A program made the position numbers and the translations under genes. Below the pieces are notes generated by a model. That model was not told the DNA's origin and ran no database searches. It was given only the letters and a program-made list of their open reading frames with translations. This document shows, in pieces, positions 54,818-62,208 of a stretch of 64,000 bases of DNA. The stretch spans positions 1 to 64,000 of the forward strand of contig NZ_SMBP01000015.1 of assembly GCF_004341945.1 (NCBI RefSeq), written 5' to 3'. The number at the start of each line of letters is the position of its first letter. Position 1 is the stretch's first letter. This DNA is from Longicatena caecimuris. GTDB taxonomy: Bacteria; Bacillota_I; Bacilli_A; Erysipelotrichales; Erysipelotrichaceae.

Positions 54818-55806
54818 ATGTAAGAGAAGTCTTTGCGCGACATGCTTTCTTTTTGATTCTTATGTTTTTATGGATGCTGTTATGTGATGGTGTTTTATAT
54901 GGCATGGGCATAGCATGGGAAGTTTTAGCATTCTTGAATGTTATGAGTGGATGTATGGTTTGCGCATATTTAATAAAAGTAGGCAGACAGCGCAGCAAGC
55001 GGAAAAAAGAGATTGAACGAATTGCGCAGACATTGGATCAGAAATATTTATTACAGGAAGTCTTAGGACATGATAAAGATCCACAGGAACAGTTTTATGC
55101 TTACCTGCTTCGCCTTGGTAATAAAAGCATGTTGGAAAAAATCAGTGAAGTGAAAAGAGAACGATTGCAATATCAGGAATATGTGGAACAATGGGTACAT
55201 GAAATTAAAACGCCTATTGCGGCATTAAAGCTGCAATGTGAGAATGTGCAGGATAAGCGCAAGCGGGATATGCTGCAACAAGTGGAGCGGGTAGAGCATT
55301 ATGTGGAACAGGCATTATTTTATGCTCGCAGTGAAAATGTGGAAAAAGATTTACGAATACAGTATTGTGATTTGTATGATTGTTGCAGTGAGGCTTTGTT
55401 ACAGTGCAAGTATTTATGCACAAGCGCTTTTTTACAAATTCATTTTGCTTTTACATCGGCAATTGTGGCAACCGATGAGAAGTGGGTTATTTTTATATTG
55501 AACCAATTGATTGAAAATGCTGTCAAGTATCGAAAAGAAAAAGCGCATTTATATTTATACATTACCCAGGATGCTTCCTATGTGACTTTACATGTGCAGG
55601 ATAATGGGGCTGGTATTCCTATGCAGGATCAAACACGAATATTTGAAAAAGGATTCACGGGAGAAAATGGAAGAAAGCATAATCAACATGCGACTGGCAT
55701 CGGTTTATACTTATGCAAACGACTGTGTGATGCGCTGCAGATAGAAATGATGGTACGTTCTAAGGAAGGCGTGTTTACCGATATGCAGCTACGCTTTCAT
55801 AAATAA
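54814..55806 (+). CDS. bceS: intramembrane-sensing histidine kinase, BceS-like
   Basis: This 330-residue kinase has two close N-terminal helices (about 11-30 and 36-54) with almost no loop outside, typical of kinases that sense through a Bce transporter. The phosphorylated His is His129 in QWVHEIKTPIAALK. The ATPase part has NQLIENAVKY, DNGAGIP, and TGIGLYLCKRLC. It overlaps the regulator gene by four bases. The usual flux-sensing mechanism of Bce systems is expected. Confidence 0.92.
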   Translation: MNVREVFARHAFFLILMFLWMLLCDGVLYGMGIAWEVLAFLNVMSGCMVCAYLIKVGRQRSKRKKEIERIAQTLDQKYLLQEVLGHDKDPQEQFYAYLLRLGNKSMLEKISEVKRERLQYQEYVEQWVHEIKTPIAALKLQCENVQDKRKRDMLQQVERVEHYVEQALFYARSENVEKDLRIQYCDLYDCCSEALLQCKYLCTSAFLQIHFAFTSAIVATDEKWVIFILNQLIENAVKYRKEKAHLYLYITQDASYVTLHVQDNGAGIPMQDQTRIFEKGFTGENGRKHNQHATGIGLYLCKRLCDALQIEMMVRSKEGVFTDMQLRFHK

Positions 55807-55822
55807 AAGTTCTTTCAACTTT

Positions 55823-55840
55823 GTAAGGACAGCGTAAGGA
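55823..55840 (+). promoter_or_regulatory. tandem direct repeat, candidate BceR site
   Basis: GTAAGGA occurs twice, at 55823-55829 and 55834-55840, exactly 11 bases apart, one turn of DNA. It lies just upstream of a weak bceA promoter: -10 TATACT at 55871-55876 with no good -35. OmpR-type regulators bind such repeats. Confidence 0.55.
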
Positions 55841-55899
55841 AACATCATACAAACAGAAAAGGGAAACCTTTATACTTAATGTGTAAAGGAGTGAGCAAG

Positions 55900-56664
55900 A
55901 TGACATTATTAAGAGTTGAACACGTAGAAAAATATTATGGAAATGGCGGGAATTTATGTAAAGCCTTGGATGATATCAGCTTTACCATGGAACAAGGGGA
56001 ATTTATGGCGGTGATGGGGGCAAGTGGCAGTGGAAAGACAACGTTATTAAATGTCATAGCTACCATCGATACACCAAGTGGCGGTGATATTTATGTGCAG
56101 GATGAAAATGTGTCTACGAAAAAGGAAGAAGCATTAGCTGCTTTTCGGAAACAACAGCTTGGCTTTATCTTTCAGGATCTAAATTTATTAAACACGCTGC
56201 GTATAGATGAAAATATCGCGCTTCCTTTAACGCTATTGCATTACGATACAAAGCAGATTGATGAAAAAGTGTTAAAGATGGCGCAGCGACTCGGTATTGA
56301 AGATGTATTGCTGAAATATCCATATGAAGTCAGTGGAGGACAGCGGCAGCGTTGTGCCTGTGCCAGAGCTATGATCCATCAGCCTTCCTTAATACTTGCA
56401 GATGAACCAACCGGAGCGTTAGATTCCCATGCGTCTTATTTATTTATGGAACAGCTTTTACAGCGTAATACAGAAGATCATGCTTCTATTTTGATGGTTA
56501 CACATGATGCATTCAGTGCCTCTTATGCGAAACGAATTCTCTTTTTAAAGGACGGTAAAATTTTTAATGAACTATATCGCGGAGAATATAGCCGTTCATC
56601 ATTTTATCAGAAGATTTTAGATGTCATGATGCTGTTAGGCGGTGATGTACATGCTATACGTTAA
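55900..56664 (+). CDS. bceA: Bce-type ABC transporter ATPase
   Basis: This 254-residue ATPase has Walker A GASGSGKTT, Q-loop FQDLNLL, signature VSGGQRQR and Walker B LILADEPTGALD, as in the BceA/MacB group. With BceB it removes antimicrobial peptides such as bacitracin from their lipid targets. The start at MTLLRVEHVEKYYG has AAAGGAG nine bases upstream. A seven-residue longer frame from 55879 overlaps the promoter. Its end overlaps bceB. Confidence 0.93.
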   Translation: MTLLRVEHVEKYYGNGGNLCKALDDISFTMEQGEFMAVMGASGSGKTTLLNVIATIDTPSGGDIYVQDENVSTKKEEALAAFRKQQLGFIFQDLNLLNTLRIDENIALPLTLLHYDTKQIDEKVLKMAQRLGIEDVLLKYPYEVSGGQRQRCACARAMIHQPSLILADEPTGALDSHASYLFMEQLLQRNTEDHASILMVTHDAFSASYAKRILFLKDGKIFNELYRGEYSRSSFYQKILDVMMLLGGDVHAIR

Positions 56665-58600
56665 ACTCACTTTACGTAATTTACAACGCAGTATGAAAGA
56701 ATATGCCATCTTCATGTTAACGATGGTCATATCTATGATGTTGATGTATTCCTTTATGGCAGTAGCGTTCAGTGAACAAGTGCTACAGCTTAGCAAGCAT
56801 ATGGATGCATTTGCTCAGGTTATTTTGGTTGTATCTATGGGACTTGTTATTGTGATTGGCTGGTTGATTTCCTATATAGCGAACTTTATGTTACGAAAGC
56901 GCAGTCGAGAATTTGGCATGTATTTATTGATGGGGATGACGCGTAAACAAGTTTGTCGCATGTTTTTGTTGGAACAATTTTGCATGGGACTTTTTGCTTA
57001 TGGCATTGGCTGTATCCTTGGTTTGTTTACCTTTCAAATCTTATTAGCCATCATTCAGCATATTTTTGGCATCGCTTATCAGTTTGCTTTTCGCTTTTCC
57101 ATTCCAGCGGCAGGTGTTACCTTTCTCGCCTTTCTTATCCTATATGCATATGAATTGGTGAAAGAATATCGTATCTTGCATCATGTAAATATTCATACCC
57201 TGCTGTATCAGGATCAGCAAAATGAAACAGTGAAAAAAGGACGCCTCCATACGCTGATGTACATGCTTGGGGCGATTTTATGTGCAGCCGTGGGACTAAA
57301 GTTATTTTATGATGGCATGCGCAATGGAATACGTGATGTTGAAGAAACCAAAAAATTGTTACCGGCTGTCTTGCTGATCATTGCATCAATTTATGCTTGT
57401 TTTTTGGGACTCTCCGGTTTCTTGCAGCATTTTTTAGATCAGCATAAACAATTGAAGTATCAACACAATAGGATGTTTTTGTTGGGACGATTGCAAGGGC
57501 GGTTACGCTCAAATCGTATTGTATTGGCAACATTATCCTTATTGACCTTAGTGACGATTTGTTTTCTTTGCTTTGGCATGAAGTTCAAAGAAACAACGGA
57601 TTTGACGATTCATAGTGCAGCTCCTTTTGATTTACAAGTGATTACCCAACATCAGCAATATATCAAAAAGGCGGCAGGATTTTTGGCTGAAAAAAAGCTT
57701 ACTTATGAAGATCATACGTATCAAACTTATACACATCTTAGGGATGATGTAAAGGTGAAACAAACCTTTGCGAAAGCTTTGGATCATACGGCATATGATT
57801 CCACGTATTATCGGACAACGACCTTTATGCGTTATGCTGATGTACAACGATTATTGCAATTAAAAGGCAAAAAAGTACCTGCTTTAGAAAAGGATGAATA
57901 CATGCTTGTTGTAAGTAAGAAGCAGCAGGAACTTATGGAAAGTTATTGCCGCAAGCATCCGTTTACCATCAATGGAAAGCTTATGAAACTGCGCTATGTC
58001 TGTACCGAGGAAATATTACAGACAATGTATTTTGTAGTTGTGCCTGATGTGTATGTGCAAGGAGTAAAAGGAGATACCTTTTATTATGTAGCGCAAAGTG
58101 CCAAAGAATTACCAAGTGCTTGGGAAGATCAACTTTATGAACGATGCAGCAATTCCCAGTTACAAGAGTATAGCAGTGTTCGTTTGCATAGCAGCTATGT
58201 GGAAACATCCATGTTTTCCTATGTGACCATTGTTTTTTGTTTATTCTATGCTGCTTTCATCTTCATCTGTGCTGCCGGTACCATCCTAGCAACGCAGCAA
58301 TTAAGTGATCTTGAAGCCCAAAAATATGAGTATGCGCTTTTGCATAAAATGGGCGCATCACGCAAAACGTTATATCGTCTTTTACATTATCAGAATCTGT
58401 TGTATTTCCTATTGCCGTTGCTGCTGCCTGCTTTCTTTATGATTCCCATACTGAACAGCTTGGATATTATGTTTACCACAACCGATGCGACAACACCAAT
58501 GTATATGTATTTAGGAATTACACTTGCATTGTTCTTTACCATTTATCTTGCTTATTATGCATTAACCTATATCAGCTGTCGTCGTAATTTGGATATATAG
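56651..58600 (+). CDS. bceB: Bce-type ABC transporter permease
   Basis: This 649-residue permease has ten predicted helices in FtsX-like arrangement. The first is after LRNLQRSMKEYAIF, and RKRSREFGMYLLMGMTRKQV is the coupling segment. A large extracellular domain of about 200 residues (roughly 310-510) lies between helices seven and eight and is the hallmark of BceB-type peptide transporters. Its C-terminal half shows LHKMGASRKTLYRLLHYQN. It is coupled to bceA by overlap. The peptide it responds to is not predictable. Confidence 0.92.
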   Translation: MLYVKLTLRNLQRSMKEYAIFMLTMVISMMLMYSFMAVAFSEQVLQLSKHMDAFAQVILVVSMGLVIVIGWLISYIANFMLRKRSREFGMYLLMGMTRKQVCRMFLLEQFCMGLFAYGIGCILGLFTFQILLAIIQHIFGIAYQFAFRFSIPAAGVTFLAFLILYAYELVKEYRILHHVNIHTLLYQDQQNETVKKGRLHTLMYMLGAILCAAVGLKLFYDGMRNGIRDVEETKKLLPAVLLIIASIYACFLGLSGFLQHFLDQHKQLKYQHNRMFLLGRLQGRLRSNRIVLATLSLLTLVTICFLCFGMKFKETTDLTIHSAAPFDLQVITQHQQYIKKAAGFLAEKKLTYEDHTYQTYTHLRDDVKVKQTFAKALDHTAYDSTYYRTTTFMRYADVQRLLQLKGKKVPALEKDEYMLVVSKKQQELMESYCRKHPFTINGKLMKLRYVCTEEILQTMYFVVVPDVYVQGVKGDTFYYVAQSAKELPSAWEDQLYERCSNSQLQEYSSVRLHSSYVETSMFSYVTIVFCLFYAAFIFICAAGTILATQQLSDLEAQKYEYALLHKMGASRKTLYRLLHYQNLLYFLLPLLLPAFFMIPILNSLDIMFTTTDATTPMYMYLGITLALFFTIYLAYYALTYISCRRNLDI

Positions 58601-58741
58601 AATAATAAAAGTATCGCCCATACAAAGTTTGATCGTTGCTTTCTATATAGCATTACGCTCTTATTGGCAACAGACTCACGTTTTATATAGAGTGCTTGAT
58701 CTATGATATTCTTGCTTTTACGCGCAGGATCAGAGCATTTC

Positions 58742-58770
58742 TTTACCTTTATGTATGAATCTGTTATACT
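58742..58770 (+). promoter_or_regulatory. promoter of the M50 protease gene
   Basis: TTTACC (58742-58747) and TATACT (58765-58770) are 17 bases apart, with an extended -10 TGT just before. Confidence 0.72.
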
Positions 58771-58799
58771 ATTGAATACTACCAGAAGGAGGAAACATC

Positions 58800-59465
58800 A
58801 TGTTTGGTTATGATTTCAATAGTTTTCTGCGTGAAATGATTTATCTGATACCGGCCGTGGCAATTGCTTTGAGCTTTCATGAATTTGCTCATGCGTTTGT
58901 ATCCTATAAGCTGGGTGATTATACGCAAAAGGAAAGAGGTCGTTTGACTTTAAATCCTTTAAAGCATCTGGATCCCATTGGTACTTTATGTTTGCTTTTC
59001 TTTCAATTTGGATGGGCCAAACCAGTGGAAGTAGATCCTTATTATTATCGTAATAAAAAAGAAGGCATGATCTGGACAGCCTTAGCTGGACCATTGATGA
59101 ATATGCTGATTGGTTTTATCTGTGTATTCTTATGCTATTTGATGATTCGTTTTAATTTCTATAGCAATTATTCAGGTGCTGTTGCCGATTATCTGTTTCA
59201 ATTGAGTTATATGACTGCACTGATTAACATTGGATTAGGTATCTTTAACTTAATACCATTACCGCCGCTTGATGGTTCTAAGATTTTAATGGGTGTTCTT
59301 AGTGAAGAAACTTATTTCAATTTGATGCGTTATGAAATGTATTTATCCTTCGCATTGATACTGGTTTTGGTCAGTGGTGTATTAGATGGCCCATTGTTTT
59401 ATGCAAGAAGTGCGATCGTCAATTGTTTCTCAACAATCAGTCGTGTGTTATTAGGAATGGGGTAA
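58800..59465 (+). CDS. M50 family site-2-protease-like membrane metalloprotease
   Basis: This 221-residue membrane protein has the zinc motif HEFAH (His27, Glu28, His31) in its first helix and the second metal segment NLIPLPPLDGSKI near residues 150-162. It is the short rhomboid-sized form found across Bacillota, without PDZ domains. It probably cleaves a membrane-embedded substrate, possibly a regulator, but none is visible nearby. AGGAGG lies before the ATG. Its stop lies in the loop of the terminator. Confidence 0.88.
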   Translation: MFGYDFNSFLREMIYLIPAVAIALSFHEFAHAFVSYKLGDYTQKERGRLTLNPLKHLDPIGTLCLLFFQFGWAKPVEVDPYYYRNKKEGMIWTALAGPLMNMLIGFICVFLCYLMIRFNFYSNYSGAVADYLFQLSYMTALINIGLGIFNLIPLPPLDGSKILMGVLSEETYFNLMRYEMYLSFALILVLVSGVLDGPLFYARSAIVNCFSTISRVLLGMG

Positions 59466-59481
59466 ACCTGTTCCTTTTTTT
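59454..59481 (+). terminator. terminator overlapping the M50 stop codon
   Basis: GGAATGGG and CCTGTTCC pair over eight bases with two G-U pairs around GTAAA, followed by seven T. The AT-rich sequence from 59482 to 59793 holds nothing I can identify. Confidence 0.75.
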
Positions 59482-59793
59482 ATGTGATGCAGGTGGAAGC
59501 AGATTGTTTTATGAAAGACGTCAATGTTTACATGACGTAAGAAGATGGAAAAGCAAAAATTAGATTATTCTGTGAATTTCATATTTGTGATACGAGTTTG
59601 ATAATGAAAATTATAAATCAGTGAAAATTTTTTAGTTGATTAAGACTACTGTATATATCTTTTTAGAAGTAGATAAAGGTTTTTCTCTATACATTATCGT
59701 TTATAAGTTATTTGATAAATTTTGTAATGGAACTTCAAAATGGCAGTTAATTTTAAAGAATATTTATTTATCTATTTATTTTAGATATAAAAA

Positions 59794-59822
59794 TTTACAT
59801 TTTTAGATTTATTGCATATAAT
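59794..59822 (+). promoter_or_regulatory. promoter of the small two-gene unit
   Basis: TTTACA (59794-59799) and TATAAT (59817-59822) are 17 bases apart, 33 bases before a small ORF. Confidence 0.82.
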
Positions 59823-59855
59823 GATAATAGAAGAGATATAAGGAGGTTGATGCAC

Positions 59856-60011
59856 ATGAATAATGCATATCCTTACAATTATTATTTTACTGCCCACACA
59901 GTATTAACTTACAGTAGCGCGAACAGTATTTCAAGTATATCAACTAGTGAACCTTATGATATTCGCATAGTAAAACCTTTTCCTTCTCTGTCTGATGTAG
60001 ATTTAAAATGA
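59856..60011 (+). CDS. 51-residue protein of unknown function
   Basis: An ATG at 59856 has AAGGAGG nine bases upstream and a good promoter before that. The frame encodes 51 residues, MNNAYPYNYYFTAHTVLTYS to FPSLSDVDLK, rich in Tyr, Ser and Thr, with no signal peptide or membrane helix. Its TGA overlaps the ATG of the next gene as ATGA, the usual sign of coupled translation. I do not recognise it. The promoter, ribosome binding site and coupling together make it a real gene. Confidence 0.75.
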   Translation: MNNAYPYNYYFTAHTVLTYSSANSISSISTSEPYDIRIVKPFPSLSDVDLK

Positions 60012-60370
60012 TAAAAGAATTTTCTAGTATTAAAATAGATTTTTCGAATAACGCTTTTCAAATATTAAATGGGACAGAAGGAAAATATTCATTAAGTGAA
60101 ATAGAAAGATGTGTTGTTTTAAATGAAAAAGCTAGTAAAAAAGGGAAACAAGCTCCCTTCTTAGCTTTAATGCCTAGCTCTGGCTTACCTACTGGAATAT
60201 TATCAACTCCATATTTGTTTGTGGGTATAAAGATTATTATGAAAGATAATCGAAATTTAGCTGTCTATGTATCAAAAAATAATACACAGGTAGGAACAGA
60301 GCAGTATCAGAAAGATAATGATGAGGCTAAACAAATTGTAAAGTATCTGAAATCCAGAATAAACACTTGA
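60008..60370 (+). CDS. 120-residue PH-like hypothetical protein
   Basis: I do not recognise a named family. The beta-rich first 90 residues (IKIDFSNNAFQIL, KYSLSEIERCVVLNE, YLFVGIKIIMKDNRNLAVYV) and a final helix (EAKQIVKYLKSRI) look like a single pleckstrin-homology-like domain. No membrane segment is present. It is coupled to the 51-residue gene by ATGA. The two may encode partners, or the small ORF may control translation of this one. Confidence 0.72.
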   Translation: MIKEFSSIKIDFSNNAFQILNGTEGKYSLSEIERCVVLNEKASKKGKQAPFLALMPSSGLPTGILSTPYLFVGIKIIMKDNRNLAVYVSKNNTQVGTEQYQKDNDEAKQIVKYLKSRINT

Positions 60371-60882
60371 ATATGAAATACTTTGCAGATAAAGTAATGT
60401 CGGACCGTATGGTATCTAAGTTTTATCTGTTTTAGTATAAGAATACATAAGCTTTAAATAAGATGAAAATAGTAGAAAGACTTGTAAATATGAAGCATGT
60501 AAGAGGGATTTTACAGTATGATAAGTAAAAAGCAAATTGTAGAGGCATAAAAAAATAATTCGAGTAAACATGGAGTAAAATAATATTGAAAATAAAAAGC
60601 TGAAAATTTTAAGTGAAAAAAGAGTAAGATTTCGAAGAAAGATACCTTGCTTTTTTTTCGTGGTGTAAAGAAATCTGATAAATAAGGGAATTTTGTGAAT
60701 ACCTAGATGGTTGTATATGGAAAGTAATAATAAACTAAATTGTTAGTAGTGAAAAAATCATACTATTGTATTGCCTTTTCGGATCAATCAAAATTGTTTT
60801 TGGTAAAGGATAAATGCGTGAAATGATACAAACAGAGTATTCTTTTTTTCTATACATGACAGGTTTCTTCGTTATGACTTTC
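60371..60882 (+). other. AT-rich intergenic region
   Basis: No gene or RNA was recognised in these 512 bases apart from a hairpin at 60621-60658. The composition is strongly AT-rich with many stops in all frames. Confidence 0.6.
60621..60658 (+). terminator. probable terminator
   Basis: AGTAAG and CTTGCT pair (one G-U) around about 18 bases, followed by eight T. It lies 250 bases after the nearest stop, so what it ends is uncertain. Confidence 0.5.
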
Positions 60883-60911
60883 TTGTAATTTCATTCGATA
60901 TAGGGTATTAT
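60883..60911 (+). promoter_or_regulatory. promoter of the thioredoxin-like lipoprotein gene
   Basis: TTGTAA (60883-60888) and TATTAT (60906-60911) are 17 bases apart, 41 bases before the ATG. Confidence 0.68.
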
Positions 60912-60952
60912 GTTTGTGCGGTAACTAAAAGTAATTAAATTGGAGGATCATT

Positions 60953-61396
60953 ATGAAAAAAAGATTTTTGGCTTTTCTAATGGTTACTTTTTTGTTATGC
61001 GGATGTACGAGTTATGAAAGAGATGAATCGGCTGGAGAAGTCATTCAAATATCTTTGGCGGATATGGAATCAATGATGAAAAAAGGGCAAGAATTTACGA
61101 TTGCCTTTACGCAATCCATGTGTGGGTATTGTGAGGACTTCCACGAATTATTTGAAAACTATCGTCAGAACCATCATGTGGTACTCTATGAAGTGCCATT
61201 AGAAAGAGAAAAAGAACAACCTAATGTAAATAGGGCAATCATACAACAATATTTTCCGGAATTTGATAAAACACCAGGCATTTTTTATGCCAATGGAGGA
61301 AAATGTATTGATAGTATTCATCAATCACAAAGAATGACGGAAGAATTATTTGATAACTGGGTGAAAAAACATAAACTTGATAAAAAAGTAAATTAG
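60953..61396 (+). CDS. thioredoxin-like lipoprotein
   Basis: This 147-residue protein has a lipoprotein signal with lipobox LCGC (Cys18) and a thioredoxin-type domain. The redox pair is Cys57-Gly-Tyr-Cys60 in TQSMCGYCEDF, and TPGIFYANGG holds the cis-Pro. The layout resembles bacteriocin-accessory and other extracytoplasmic thioredoxin-like proteins. It probably makes or reduces disulphides outside the membrane. No bacteriocin gene is recognised here. TTGGAGG precedes the ATG. A small membrane protein gene follows in 11 bases. Confidence 0.85.
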   Translation: MKKRFLAFLMVTFLLCGCTSYERDESAGEVIQISLADMESMMKKGQEFTIAFTQSMCGYCEDFHELFENYRQNHHVVLYEVPLEREKEQPNVNRAIIQQYFPEFDKTPGIFYANGGKCIDSIHQSQRMTEELFDNWVKKHKLDKKVN

Positions 61397-61407
61397 AAAG
61401 AGGCTAT

Positions 61408-61647
61408 ATGAAAAACAAAAAGAATGTATATACGTATTTTTTTGTGTTATCCGTTTTATTGATTATATATATGGGGTACACATTATTTACGACCTATCAG
61501 CAATTAAGTGCCTATTGTAATAACTATAACACAACAATGGCAGCACAGTGGGGATATTGTCTACAAACATTCCTGGCGGCGATCGTACCGTGCTTAGTCT
61601 ATGCGTCTACATGCTATGGAATAGGGTATATGATTAAAAATCACTAA
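61408..61647 (+). CDS. small membrane protein with two helices
   Basis: This 79-residue protein has two helices (VYTYFFVLSVLLIIYMGYTL and FLAAIVPCLVYASTCYGIGY) joined by an extracytoplasmic loop rich in Asn, Thr and Tyr that includes a Cys. I do not recognise a family. Four Cys in a small envelope protein directly after a CxxC lipoprotein suggest a redox partner, which is only an inference. GAGG precedes the ATG. Confidence 0.72.
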   Translation: MKNKKNVYTYFFVLSVLLIIYMGYTLFTTYQQLSAYCNNYNTTMAAQWGYCLQTFLAAIVPCLVYASTCYGIGYMIKNH

Positions 61648-61659
61648 GGAAAGATTTTA

Positions 61660-61702
61660 TACTGTAAGGTATCGGATAAATCTGATAAGTTGCAGTTTTT
61701 TT
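61660..61702 (+). terminator. terminator after the lipoprotein unit
   Basis: Two stacked stems, ACTGTAA/TTGCAGT and TATCGGAT/ATCTGATA, close on an AA loop and lead into seven T. Confidence 0.88.
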
Positions 61703-61782
61703 ATGGAAAACTAAATTAAGACAGCTATTAAAAAGTATATGTTCCTATAAAAAAAGGTAGAAATGATTAGAAATTCATTGCT

Positions 61783-61825
61783 ATTTTCGCGAAAATTACA
61801 TTTGTTACATTTACATTATTTACAT
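61783..61825 (+). repeat. palindrome plus tandem TTACAT repeats upstream of the GH31 gene
   Basis: The gap 61648-62208 has no convincing gene. It does hold a perfect 14-bp palindrome ATTTTCGCGAAAAT (61783-61796) directly followed by four TTACAT copies starting at 61796, 61805, 61811 and 61820. These form two 15-base units matching at 13 positions. This looks like an operator cluster. Confidence 0.5.
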
Positions 61826-62074
61826 CTTCATAACTAAAAAGTGTAAAAAGAATAATCAAAATTACAAACAGAAAGGGTTTACATTGATTTTACAAAGAAC
61901 TAAAATAATATTGTCAGATGCATTCTATGTCATTTCTGATGTGATGAGGTGGATATCTGTTTTATTGTTCATGAACAGTTACCGCGTATATAAAAACTTA
62001 TACTTTTTGATACAATCTGATAAAAGTCTAAAACCCTGCTTTTTTCAGGTTATTTTCTTTCAATGTATAAAAAA

Positions 62075-62103
62075 ACAGTTAATTTCAAGTTGAAATTAAC
62101 TGT
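62075..62103. repeat. perfect 14+1+14 inverted repeat
   Basis: ACAGTTAATTTCAA and TTGAAATTAACTGT form a perfect inverted repeat with a one-base centre. An A-run lies on its left, so on the minus strand it would be a terminator with a T-run. On the plus strand it has no T-run. It lies 106 bases before the GH31 start. Confidence 0.65.
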
Positions 62104-62208
62104 GTAATAAAGTATATGATTTGAAACATGAACAATAATGCAGAAAATAAAGGGAGGTGTTATGGAGAACGACTATGATATTCATATTTTAATAATGGAA
62201 AGGAATTT

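Noticed and set aside
33016-55880. CCTTTATACTTAAT shared by the glgC and bceA promoters
   Set aside because: Each contains a TATACT -10 box; the shared stretch is short and the genes are unrelated, so common control is not supported.
61884-62093. 69-codon frame before the GH31 gene
   Set aside because: It starts at TTG without a ribosome binding site, has no family features and its end lies in the inverted repeat at 62075-62103.
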